A DNA stretch of 9,588 nt from Clostridiaceae bacterium (lineage in GTDB: Bacteria > Bacillota > Clostridia > Lachnospirales > Lachnospiraceae): positions 1 to 9,588 of the forward strand of contig JAGZXV010000212.1 of the NCBI GenBank assembly GCA_018378255.1, read 5' to 3'. Position 1 is the first letter of the stretch; each line of letters begins with the position of its first letter. The notes below the pieces were generated by a model, which was not told where the DNA came from, ran no database searches, and saw only the letters and a list, made by a program, of their open reading frames with translations. Positions 1-6,175 of this stretch are shown piece by piece. Position numbers and translations under genes: made by a program.

Positions 1-257
1 ACCCCTAAAAATCCATCCTTTGCAATTCCTTCCTTAACCCCTTTCCACAGGGTATTGCCGAATCCCAGAAGCGGTACGGTCGCTCCTGAACCGCCCCATT
101 CGGCAAATGGCTCATACAGGCCTATAGCCCCTAATATTGAACCGGTAACAACCAACAGCACCATGATCCGGCCCGGCATCAGTTTTGTCTTATCCATCAG
201 AATCTGAACCAGGGCACAGATCACTCCGCCTACCAAAAATGCTTTCACAAATTCCAT
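1..257 (-). CDS. spoVAE: Stage V sporulation protein AE (SpoVAE/SpoVAEb), N-terminal part, cut by window edge
   Basis: Only the first 85 codons are in the window; the gene runs off the left edge. The protein is a small integral membrane component of the SpoVA channel, which carries Ca-dipicolinate into the forespore and releases it in germination (family knowledge). Visible are a first hydrophobic helix at about residues 4-20, a second at about 31-48, and the family motif GGSGATVPLLGFGN at about 55-68. The start ATG at 257 is preceded by AAAGGA with 9 nt spacing. The opening residues and the glycine-rich motif closely resemble those of SpoVAC in the same operon (KAFLVGG; GGAGALVPITGFAN), in line with the two being related families. 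It lies 65 bp after spoVAD with no promoter or terminator visible between. Identification is strong. Whether SpoVAEa or SpoVAF follow cannot be seen. Confidence 0.93.
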   Translation of the reverse strand, partial: MEFVKAFLVGGVICALVQILMDKTKLMPGRIMVLLVVTGSILGAIGLYEPFAEWGGSGATVPLLGFGNTLWKGVKEGIAKDGFLG

Positions 258-322
258 ATCATACGTTCCTTTCTTTCCAATCAGCTGGCCTGATCATGTG
301 AAATTTTGCCACAAACCGTATC

Positions 323-1333
323 TTATAACTGCTCGATCACAACGCCCTGAGCGATACCCGGAATGCTCTGGCCTTCGTTAAAGCTGACCGTGGACAGCAG
401 TGCTCCGGTAGGTACGAAAAGTACCCGTTTCCATGTTCCTGACTTTATTTTAGGAAGAATATAGCCGCATAAGGTCACGGCAGAACAGCCGCATCCGCTT
501 CCGCCGGCATGGGTATCCTGGGTTTCGGCATCGTAAATTTCAATTCCGCAGTCCATATGGCGTTCCGTGAGATCAATTCCGTCCTGTTTCATGAAATCCA
601 GCAGGATCTTCCGACCCACTTCCCCCAGGTCGCCGGTTATAATTTTGTCATAATAATCCGCGTCCCGTTCAAAGTCTTCCATGTTCTGTTTAATTGTATG
701 GTAGGCAGCCATTGCCATCGCGGCTCCCATATTCATGGAATCCTTGCTGCCCATATCCACCATCCGGCCGGTGGTGATTCCCGTAATTTTTGCGATTCCA
801 TCTTTTTTCTGCTTAGTCAGAACTGCGGCTCCGCATCCGGTCACAGTCCAGGTCGCTGAATATGGCCTTTGGTTGCCATATCCCAGAGGGAAACGGAATT
901 GTTTCTCCGCAGTTGCAAAATGGCTGGATGCCATAGACAGCACCTGGTCGGCATATCCCGCATTTACAGCCATCGCCCCCAGTTGAAGCGCTTCTCCCAT
1001 GGTCGAACAGGCCCCATATAAACCGAAAAGAGGGATCTCCAAATCCACGGTTCCAAAGGATGTTGCAATCAACTGTCCCAGAAGATCACCGGCGAACAGA
1101 TACCGGATGTCGCGCTTTCTATATCCGCCCTTTTCAAGCGCCAGTTCAGCAGTCTGCTTCTGGAGGGCGCTCTCCGCCTCCTCCCAGGTATTGGCGCCGA
1201 ACATGGAATCCTGCTCCACCACATCGAATAATTTACCCAGAGGGCCTTCTCCCTCTTTTTTACCTGCAATTGATGCCGTACTGCCTATTACAGGTTCATT
1301 TTCAAAATATAAGCTGGCTTTTCCCTTTTGCAT
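323..1333 (-). CDS. spoVAD: Stage V sporulation protein AD (SpoVAD), DPA-binding thiolase-fold protein
   Basis: This 336-residue protein matches SpoVAD (about 338 residues in Bacillus subtilis). It is the soluble, thiolase-fold subunit that binds dipicolinic acid and works with the SpoVA membrane subunits (family knowledge). Motifs seen include PLGKLFD near residues 31-37, AGDLLGQ near 81-87, GACSTMGEAL with Cys109, SSHFATAEKQFRFP near 136-149, TVTGCGAAVL near 163-172, and HAGGSGCGCSAV near 275-286. The frame is open back to 1378, overlapping spoVAC. The ATG at 1333 is chosen because AGGAGG lies 6 nt upstream of it and because SpoVAD proteins begin just before this point. It follows spoVAC by 28 bp. 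The frame is intact, with no transmembrane segment and no truncation. Confidence 0.96.
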   Translation of the reverse strand: MQKGKASLYFENEPVIGSTASIAGKKEGEGPLGKLFDVVEQDSMFGANTWEEAESALQKQTAELALEKGGYRKRDIRYLFAGDLLGQLIATSFGTVDLEIPLFGLYGACSTMGEALQLGAMAVNAGYADQVLSMASSHFATAEKQFRFPLGYGNQRPYSATWTVTGCGAAVLTKQKKDGIAKITGITTGRMVDMGSKDSMNMGAAMAMAAYHTIKQNMEDFERDADYYDKIITGDLGEVGRKILLDFMKQDGIDLTERHMDCGIEIYDAETQDTHAGGSGCGCSAVTLCGYILPKIKSGTWKRVLFVPTGALLSTVSFNEGQSIPGIAQGVVIEQL

Positions 1334-1361
1334 ATCATTCCTCCTGTAATCTAATCTCTCT

Positions 1362-1820
1362 TTATGCTCCGACCACACCCATGGCCTGTAAAATCCAATA
1401 GATAATTCCTAAAATCCAGGAACTTAAAATCCCATACAGAATGACAGGACCGGCGATTGTAAAAATCTTACATCCGATTCCAAATACCTGGCCCTCTGCC
1501 TTGAACTCAATTGCCGGAGCCACTACCGAGTTGGCAAAGCCGGTGATGGGAACAAGAGCTCCAGCCCCTCCGAATTTAACGATTTTGGGGTACAGATTCA
1601 AACCGGTAAGAATTACGCTGGAACCGATCAGAATCAGCAGAGTCCATGCTGCTGAAGTCTCCTTATCCATGCCTCTTCCCATTAAAAATGTGGTAACAGC
1701 CTGTCCGATGACGCAGATGATGCCCCCCACCAGAAACGCTTTGCACACATCCAGCCATACATTATGGGTAGGCGTAATTTCCTTCACATATTTGTCAAAT
1801 GCCTGTTTATTCACTTCCAT
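1362..1820 (-). CDS. spoVAC: Stage V sporulation protein AC (SpoVAC), membrane channel component
   Basis: This is a 152-residue membrane protein; SpoVAC of B. subtilis is about 150. It is the SpoVA subunit reported to act as a mechanosensitive channel in the spore inner membrane (family knowledge). A short soluble N-terminus of about 20 residues contains EITPTHN. Hydrophobic segments follow at about 28-48, 58-75 and 118-147, with the conserved glycine-rich stretch GGAGALVPITGFANS at about 84-98. The start at 1820 is secured by a consensus AGGAGGTG, 5 nt upstream. It lies 25 bp after spoVAB and 28 bp before spoVAD in the same operon. It shares the KAFLVGG and VP-TGF-N motifs with SpoVAE. Nothing about it looks broken. 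Confidence 0.96.
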   Translation of the reverse strand: MEVNKQAFDKYVKEITPTHNVWLDVCKAFLVGGIICVIGQAVTTFLMGRGMDKETSAAWTLLILIGSSVILTGLNLYPKIVKFGGAGALVPITGFANSVVAPAIEFKAEGQVFGIGCKIFTIAGPVILYGILSSWILGIIYWILQAMGVVGA

Positions 1821-1845
1821 AAAAACACCTCCTGTGTATTAATCG

Positions 1846-2268
1846 TCATCCCATTCCCCGGGAAAAATAAAGAAGGGATCCGGTCAGCTTGCCCACGCCC
1901 AGGGCCAGTATTACGTACTGGATTCCCACGGCCAGATGGATTCGCCTGTTCATCACCGGGACAGCCTTTAAAGTCTCTGCCAGGGACATAACAAGACAGC
2001 CTACAAAAACCCCGACACAAAAGCCAAAAATGCCGAGGAACAGTTTTCCCCCCATCAGCACCGGATATTCATAGATATCCGTCAGATTTCCCAGAATGCC
2101 TCCTGCAATAATGATCGATTCATATAAGAATATATGCTGGCTGGTCTGGGTTTTTCCGATCAGCCGGGGAAATATGCCGATAATTGCCAAAAAAGCAAAT
2201 ACCCCCGCCGCCACAACTCCGCCGGAACAAAGTCCGATAAAGCCCATAATACAATTTTTAAGAAACAT
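1846..2268 (-). CDS. spoVAB: Stage V sporulation protein AB (SpoVAB), membrane protein
   Basis: This is a 140-residue, strongly hydrophobic protein matching SpoVAB in size (about 141 in B. subtilis) and position between spoVAA and spoVAC. Predicted membrane helices lie at about residues 6-32, 50-62, 73-97 and 113-130, with FPRLIGKT at about 33-40. Together with SpoVAA it is an inner-membrane component needed for dipicolinate transport; its exact biochemical role is not established. The frame extends up to 2295. The ATG at 2268 is preferred because AAAGGAG lies 10 nt upstream and because it gives a family-like N-terminus (MFLKNCIMGFIGL). With this start the gene overlaps the end of spoVAA by 11 nt, indicating translational coupling. 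Confidence 0.92.
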   Translation of the reverse strand: MFLKNCIMGFIGLCSGGVVAAGVFAFLAIIGIFPRLIGKTQTSQHIFLYESIIIAGGILGNLTDIYEYPVLMGGKLFLGIFGFCVGVFVGCLVMSLAETLKAVPVMNRRIHLAVGIQYVILALGVGKLTGSLLYFSRGMG

Positions 2269-2884
2269 CGATACCGGACTCCTTTCTGCCGTCATTCTGG
2301 ATCAGCGTTTTGCTGATATTATCCTCATAAAGGCGCATTTCCACCTCTAACGGAGTCGGATCCGTGTTAATTTTGAATTTGGCAAAATGATTAAAAAATA
2401 CGATGATACCAAATGCCAGCCCCACAGAATAGGTGAGTTCCAGCACCGTAAATCCGCTGGATTCCATGCCGGTAATGATCTTATAGATCTCTTTAAACAC
2501 ATCTCCCACATTGACATCGTTGTTAAAGGTCATAATTGCAAATGCGGCCCCGGAAAAGCTGACTGCGCAGACGAACAGGGTCTTAATCCACTGCCACAGA
2601 CGGCGGTCCGGCCTGGGGTGCTGGTAATCGATGATGAACTCCGTTTCCCCGATGTTGTTGACCTGGATGGTGGAATCCAGGTCCGTGATCTTCTTAATCA
2701 CGTCGATGGTCTGTACCACATACCGTTTATCCCGATCCTCTTTGATGGATTTGATCTTCAGCGCGCTGCATTTGCTGGTCACAGAATCATCAGGGCTGTA
2801 AAGAGTTGCAACATCTTTTAATTTCACATCCTTATCATGTACTTCTGTGATCTGGCTGATATTTAAATATAAAACTTTGGACAT
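2258..2884 (-). CDS. spoVAA: Stage V sporulation protein AA (SpoVAA)
   Basis: This 208-residue protein has the SpoVAA layout: a soluble N-terminal region (about 1-98) and two membrane helices at about 101-120 and 145-170. The C-terminal tail contains NTDPTPLEVEMRLYE. It begins MSKVLYLNIS, followed by a short beta-rich region (VATLYSPDD, VVQTIDVIKKI). It is the first classical spoVA gene and is needed for dipicolinate uptake in Bacillus (family knowledge). The start at 2884 has AAGGGGG 8 nt upstream, lying inside a small upstream gene whose last 22 nt overlap this one. Many clostridia keep only spoVAC-AD-AE, so the presence of spoVAA and spoVAB is a useful taxonomic marker. Confidence 0.93.
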   Translation of the reverse strand: MSKVLYLNISQITEVHDKDVKLKDVATLYSPDDSVTSKCSALKIKSIKEDRDKRYVVQTIDVIKKITDLDSTIQVNNIGETEFIIDYQHPRPDRRLWQWIKTLFVCAVSFSGAAFAIMTFNNDVNVGDVFKEIYKIITGMESSGFTVLELTYSVGLAFGIIVFFNHFAKFKINTDPTPLEVEMRLYEDNISKTLIQNDGRKESGIDVS

Positions 2885-3024
2885 AGCTTTATCCCCCTTA
2901 CAAGTGTTCCTTCCATTACAGCATCACCACCTGTTCCAAACATAAGATACCAAATTACGGATAAAATAATAAGCAGGCAAACGACCAACGCCAGAATGCC
3001 TGCTTTATGCTTTAAAAATTCCAT
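2863..3024 (-). CDS. Small single-pass membrane protein of unknown function, first gene of the spoVA operon
   Basis: I do not recognise this 53-residue protein. It starts MEFLKHKAG with a basic N-terminus. A single long hydrophobic helix follows at about residues 9-28 (ILALVVCLLIILSVIWYLM), then a glycine-rich turn (FGTGGD) and a short tail ending KLCPKFYI. The start ATG at 3024 has AAAGGATG about 10 nt upstream. The frame overlaps the start of spoVAA by 22 nt in another frame. It lies downstream of a sigma-G-like promoter and upstream of spoVAA, so forespore co-expression with spoVA is inferred. Evidence that it is coding is the ribosome-binding site, the hydrophobic helix with a positive N-terminus and the tight operon placement. 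It could be a leader peptide that couples translation into spoVAA. Confidence 0.62.
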   Translation of the reverse strand: MEFLKHKAGILALVVCLLIILSVIWYLMFGTGGDAVMEGTLVRGIKLCPKFYI

Positions 3025-3055
3025 AAATACTCACATCCTTTTTTTGTTCTATGAG

Positions 3056-3084
3056 TATTATGTCTTTCCGCCTTAATTTTATGC
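3056..3084 (-). promoter_or_regulatory. Putative sigma-G promoter of the spoVA operon
   Basis: Immediately after the sigF stop codon the minus strand reads GCATA (3084-3080), 17 bp, then CATAATA (3062-3056). Both match the Bacillus sigma-G consensus (about GHATR, 17-18 bp, CATNHTA). Transcription would start near 3049, giving a leader of about 25 nt with the ribosome-binding site of the 53-residue gene. The known sigma-G dependence of spoVA in Bacillus supports this. No terminator is visible between sigF and this point, so read-through from spoIIA is also possible. Confidence 0.72.
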
Positions 3085-3798
3085 TTATAACCGTTCACGC
3101 ATTTTTTTCAAAATCCTTTTTTCCAGCCTGGAAACCTGAACCTGGGAAATGTTCAAATCCTGGGCAATCCGGCTCTGGGTCTGGTTATAATAGTATCTGC
3201 GCACAATAATCTCCTGCTCCTGTTCTCCAAGAATTGACAGAAGATCCTTTAATACCATATTATTTATGATCTTCTCCTGCTCCCCATTTTCCTCTACAAG
3301 CTTATCGATCAGATAAATATTGCTTTCATCATTTTTATTCACTGTTTTATAAAGGGATTCCACCTCAGCCCCCGCCTCAATGGATGCCGCCACTTCTTCA
3401 CGGCTGGCCCCTATCTGCTGGGCGATTTCATCAATGGTAGGATCTCTGCCCAACGAAAATGCCAGGCTCTCTCTGGTACACTTTACCTTCGCCCCCATTT
3501 CCTTTAATGATCGGCTCACCTTAATCATGCCGTCGTCTCTGAGAAACCGTTTAATCTCTCCTGTTATCATGGGTACCGCATAAGTTGAAAATTTCACTTC
3601 AAATGAAGTGTCAAATTTATCTATGGCTTTCATCAAACCAATGCATCCTATCTGGAACAGATCTTCCAGTTCGTAACCTCTTCCCGCAAAACGCCTCACA
3701 ATGCTCCAAATCAACCCTACGTTGCCGAGCACCAGATTGTCTCTTGCGTTCTTATCTCCTTCGTGAGCCATACGAATCAGATTCATGGTCTCATCCAT
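3085..3798 (-). CDS. sigF: RNA polymerase sigma-F factor (SigF/SpoIIAC)
   Basis: This is a 237-residue sigma-70 family protein, the first forespore-specific sigma factor. Region 2 is clear: NLVLGNVGLIWSIVRRF (about 21-37), DLFQIGCIGLMKAIDKFD (46-63) and FSTYAVPMITGEIKRFLRD (70-88). VSRSLKEMG follows near 94-102, and the region 4.2 helix-turn-helix is at about 207-232 (SRIAQDLNISQVQVSRLEKR), nearly identical to known SigF proteins. The frame extends back to a GTG at 3807. The ATG at 3798 is chosen because GGGTGAT lies just upstream at good spacing, leaving 5 nt after the spoIIAB stop. The product is held inactive by SpoIIAB until SpoIIAA is dephosphorylated in the forespore; SpoIIE, not in this window, is the expected phosphatase. 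Confidence 0.97.
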   Translation of the reverse strand: MDETMNLIRMAHEGDKNARDNLVLGNVGLIWSIVRRFAGRGYELEDLFQIGCIGLMKAIDKFDTSFEVKFSTYAVPMITGEIKRFLRDDGMIKVSRSLKEMGAKVKCTRESLAFSLGRDPTIDEIAQQIGASREEVAASIEAGAEVESLYKTVNKNDESNIYLIDKLVEENGEQEKIINNMVLKDLLSILGEQEQEIIVRRYYYNQTQSRIAQDLNISQVQVSRLEKRILKKMRERL

Positions 3799-3803
3799 AG
3801 ATA

Positions 3804-4229
3804 TCACCCGCCGATTTTCTTTTTCATAGTGACAGATGTACCCTGCCCTAATACTGATTCCACCGAAATTTCATCCATAAATGCTTCCATGAATGAAAAA
3901 CCCATTCCAGACCGTTCACCGGTCTTATCCGAGGTGTACATCGGTTCCATAGCCTGTTTCACATTGCAGATCCCCACTCCATCGTCCTTTACGGTCAGGG
4001 TGAGGGTGTCCTTTTCAATTTCAGCAGAAATATGTATGATTCCCTCCTTTCCCTGATACCCGTGGATCACCGCATTGGTAACCGCCTCAGACACTGCCGT
4101 CTTCACATCATCAATCTCCTCCAAAGTGGGGTTTAAACGGCTCATAAATACCGCTATCACGACTCTGGCAAACTCTTCATTTTTAGACAGACTTTCTATT
4201 TCCATCTGAAATCTTTCCACTTGCTCCAT
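3804..4229 (-). CDS. spoIIAB: Anti-sigma-F factor and serine kinase SpoIIAB
   Basis: This 141-residue protein is the GHKL-family kinase that binds and inhibits sigma-F and phosphorylates SpoIIAA. The ATP-binding boxes are present: the N box EAVTNAVIHGY at about 48-58 with Asn52, the G1 box DDGVGI at about 82-87 and the G2 box RSGMGFSFME at about 107-116. The open frame continues upstream to 4280, inside spoIIAA. The ATG at 4229 is preferred because GGAGAGG lies 8 nt before it and because the resulting protein starts where SpoIIAB proteins start (141 versus about 146 residues in B. subtilis). It follows spoIIAA by 19 bp. All catalytic boxes look intact. Confidence 0.97.
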   Translation of the reverse strand: MEQVERFQMEIESLSKNEEFARVVIAVFMSRLNPTLEEIDDVKTAVSEAVTNAVIHGYQGKEGIIHISAEIEKDTLTLTVKDDGVGICNVKQAMEPMYTSDKTGERSGMGFSFMEAFMDEISVESVLGQGTSVTMKKKIGG

Positions 4230-4248
4230 CTTCGCCACCTCTCCTTCC

Positions 4249-4596
4249 TTAACCTGCGATTGCAGCTTCTTTCGTCTCATAATTTTTCACCAGTTTGACA
4301 ATGCCCCCTACGGTCAGAATCCGCATCACCTGCAGCTTTGCGCCATAAATGGCAACATGGCCTCCGCTCCTCTCCATCTGTTTATACCGGTTGAGCAGCA
4401 CTCCGATTCCTGATGAATCCATAAATTCAGTTCTTGAAAAGTCAAACACCACCTTTGTTATATAATTTTCCGACAGCAGCAAATCTGTCTCGTATTTTAA
4501 ATTTCTGCAGTTGTGATGATCCAGTTCCTTTGGAAGATGTACGATCAGCACCTGCCCTTTCGCTTCATAAGTAAAACTTTGTTCCGTCATATTCAT
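4249..4596 (-). CDS. spoIIAA: Anti-sigma-F factor antagonist SpoIIAA
   Basis: This is a 115-residue STAS-domain protein. In its unphosphorylated form it displaces sigma-F from SpoIIAB. The conserved ELDHHNCRNL lies at about residues 24-33. The phosphorylation motif DSSGIG at about 60-65 puts the phospho-acceptor at Ser61, matching Ser58 of B. subtilis. The first ATG (4596) is used: GAGG lies 10 nt upstream. A second in-frame ATG two codons later is possible but further from the ribosome-binding site. It is the first gene of the spoIIA operon. A strong terminator ends only 43 bp upstream, so the promoter position is unclear. Confidence 0.96.
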   Translation of the reverse strand: MNMTEQSFTYEAKGQVLIVHLPKELDHHNCRNLKYETDLLLSENYITKVVFDFSRTEFMDSSGIGVLLNRYKQMERSGGHVAIYGAKLQVMRILTVGGIVKLVKNYETKEAAIAG

Positions 4597-4620
4597 ATTT
4601 CGTCTTCCTCACTTCCTAAA

Positions 4621-4630
4621 TTTCTACAAA
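4621..4630 (-). promoter_or_regulatory. Possible Spo0A-binding site (0A box) upstream of spoIIAA
   Basis: The minus strand reads TTTGTAGAAA, 9 of 10 bases of the Bacillus 0A-box consensus TTTGTCGAAA. It lies between the upstream terminator and the spoIIAA ribosome-binding site. The spoIIA operon is a classical Spo0A target, which makes the match plausible. The site is only about 25 nt from the start codon, an awkward place for activation. It also lacks the normally well-conserved C of the core, so it may be chance. Confidence 0.3.
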
Positions 4631-4639
4631 AATCGCGGC

Positions 4640-4684
4640 AAAAAAAGAACACTACAAAAGATTTTATCTTCTGTAGTGTTCTTT
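4640..4684 (-). terminator. Strong intrinsic terminator ending the folC/TPR-protein transcription unit
   Basis: As minus-strand RNA this forms a 16-bp perfect stem (4681-4666 with 4662-4647) with a 3-nt loop, followed by seven U residues (4646-4640). An A tract on the other side can lengthen the stem by up to three pairs. One pair is a G-U wobble on the minus strand but an A-C mismatch on the plus strand, which supports minus orientation. It starts 4 nt after the stop codon of the TPR gene and isolates that unit from spoIIA. Confidence 0.9.
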
Positions 4685-4688
4685 CCTT

Positions 4689-5993
4689 TTAATAGCCTCT
4701 TTCCGTCTTAGCCTGTTCCGCCAGATCCGTATTGGAATAATTCATTATCACATCGCCAAACAGCTTGTTTGCATTTTCCATATCCCCCAGGCCCTTGTAA
4801 ATCACAGCCATATTGAAAATGACCTGTGGGTTGTCCGGGTGAATGACAAGGCTCTTATGGTAATAATCCAATGCCTCTGTCTGATTGCCCGCCGCCGCAG
4901 CCTCTTCGCCCAGTTTCTGAAGTTCCTGGTAGCCGTTGGCGTCCATATCCGCCTTGATCTCCGCAATCACCGCCTGTACCGCAGCTTCCGTAATCACAGT
5001 GGGATCCAGATTCGCATACAGCTTTACAGCCGTCGTAAAATCATCTGTTTTATAAGCCTGAAGGATTCCGATCAGCGTCTGATACTGGTTTAAAATCCCT
5101 CCGTTATCATTCATCACCGACTGAAGGGACGCTTCCGCCTCTTCTTTCTGTCTTTTATATTCCTCTACCGTACTTTCCATCCTGGTCAGTTCCAGATTTT
5201 TGCTGTTGATCTGTTCCAGATAGACCTGCATTTCCTTGTTGTGTTCAATATTGATGGCCTTAGTGCTCGCCGGCATGATCAGAAAGAATATGACCGCAGT
5301 GCCCAGACACAGTCCCACCAAAATATTGATTATGGTCTGCCATCCCGTATTTTCCTTATAAGTAGGCGGAATGATTATATCGTCATCCTGCATCTGCCTG
5401 TGGGAAAATGCATTCTTCAGCTTCTTCTTTTCAATCTCCGCCCGTCCGGTATTGGCCTTTACAATCGACATATACCACAATGCCTTAGGGTTATTCTTAT
5501 CAATCTGCAAAACCTTGAACAGCGATTTTCCAGCCTTCGTATAATCGGAATGGGCCATATAGAGAAGTGATAAAAGCAGGTGGGCTTTCACAAAGTTGGG
5601 ATTGCTTTCCACAATTCTGGTAAGCTGCAAAACCGCCAAATCATCGCTTCCCGTCTGGGCATGCCACAAAGCCTGATTGTATTTCTTCACATTCTGGCTT
5701 GCCGTCTCCAGCCGTCCCGGTTTTCTCTGTATCTCATCCAGATAATGATCCGCCCGGTTTTTTTCCGGCTGCAGGCTCATGCTGATTACCCATTGAACCA
5801 ATGCATCGGCCGTTTCCCCTATCTCATAATAGATCAGGCCGAGCAGGTTTCTGGCATCCGTATGGGCTTTATTAAAATGCAGGCTTTTTTTCAGGCAGTC
5901 GGCTGCGCCTGTCAAATCTCGTATCTTCGCCTTTTCCAGCCCCAGGTTATAATAGCTGTTGGCAACCTGGCGGCATTTTTTTCTATAGTCCAT
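4689..5993 (-). CDS. Membrane-anchored TPR protein with central transmembrane helix and coiled coil
   Basis: This 434-residue protein has no gene name I can assign. Tetratricopeptide-like repeats lie at about residues 12-75 and 105-170 (NYYNLGLEKAKI-like starts, NPNFVKAHLLLSLLYM, NNPKALWYMSIV). A charged linker (QDDDIII) follows, then one transmembrane helix at about 219-240 and a predicted coiled coil at about 252-295 rich in E, K and Q. A last TPR pair covers about 357-430 (EALDYYHKSLVIHPDNPQ). With no signal peptide, the N-terminal TPRs would be on one side of the membrane and the coiled coil and C-terminal TPRs on the other. AGGCGG lies 7 nt before the ATG. It follows the 45-residue gene by 11 bp and ends at the terminator. 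A scaffold role is inferred from TPRs in general; no enzymatic motif is seen. Confidence 0.85.
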   Translation of the reverse strand: MDYRKKCRQVANSYYNLGLEKAKIRDLTGAADCLKKSLHFNKAHTDARNLLGLIYYEIGETADALVQWVISMSLQPEKNRADHYLDEIQRKPGRLETASQNVKKYNQALWHAQTGSDDLAVLQLTRIVESNPNFVKAHLLLSLLYMAHSDYTKAGKSLFKVLQIDKNNPKALWYMSIVKANTGRAEIEKKKLKNAFSHRQMQDDDIIIPPTYKENTGWQTIINILVGLCLGTAVIFFLIMPASTKAINIEHNKEMQVYLEQINSKNLELTRMESTVEEYKRQKEEAEASLQSVMNDNGGILNQYQTLIGILQAYKTDDFTTAVKLYANLDPTVITEAAVQAVIAEIKADMDANGYQELQKLGEEAAAAGNQTEALDYYHKSLVIHPDNPQVIFNMAVIYKGLGDMENANKLFGDVIMNYSNTDLAEQAKTERGY

Positions 5994-6004
5994 CCTGTTT
6001 CCGC

Positions 6005-6142
6005 CTATTCCTTTAATTCTTTCAGCATCTCCATCATGATATCACTCATATCGGTTAAATCGCTTTTTACAATCGCATCTTCCACTTCTTCCACGTCCAA
6101 ACTGGGTTTGAAACGGGCAATTTCCTCTTCAAAGTTAATCAT
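6005..6142 (-). CDS. Small acidic protein of unknown function (45 residues)
   Basis: I do not recognise a family. The protein is 45 residues long, begins MINFEEEIARFKPSLD and ends MMEMLKELKE. It is rich in Glu and Asp and is probably mostly helical, with no membrane segment, cysteines or metal motif. The start at 6142 has a clear GTGAGG 4 nt upstream. It sits 33 bp after folC, and the TPR gene starts 11 bp after its stop, so it fits an operon. The 33-bp gap before it has a short GC-rich hairpin (GCCGC-CCCAA-GCGGC, 6172-6158) without a U tract. Good ribosome-binding site, spacing and composition make a real gene likely. A partner or regulator of the membrane TPR protein is possible but only inferred from position. 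Confidence 0.68.
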   Translation of the reverse strand: MINFEEEIARFKPSLDVEEVEDAIVKSDLTDMSDIMMEMLKELKE

Positions 6143-6175
6143 ATTACCTCACATTCCGCCGCTTGGGGCGGCCGT

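Noticed and set aside
258..322. Short dyad (ATCAG/CTGAT) in the spoVAD-spoVAE gap as a regulatory site
   Set aside because: The stem is 5 bp with no U tract or promoter nearby; this is expected by chance in a 65-bp spacer.
509..1401. Several plus-strand frames of about 80-116 codons opposite spoVAD
   Set aside because: They overlap one another and the strongly conserved spoVAD frame and have no family features.
4738..4767. Possible sigma-H promoter inside the end of the TPR gene (AATGAATTA at 4746-4738 fits the -10 element)
   Set aside because: The matching -35 region (around AAGCTGTTT) is poor, and the strong terminator lies between it and spoIIAA, so most transcripts would stop before the operon.
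6158..6172. GC-rich hairpin after folC as a terminator
   Set aside because: The stem is only 5 bp and is not followed by U residues. The next gene starts within 20 bp, so it is at most a minor mRNA structure.
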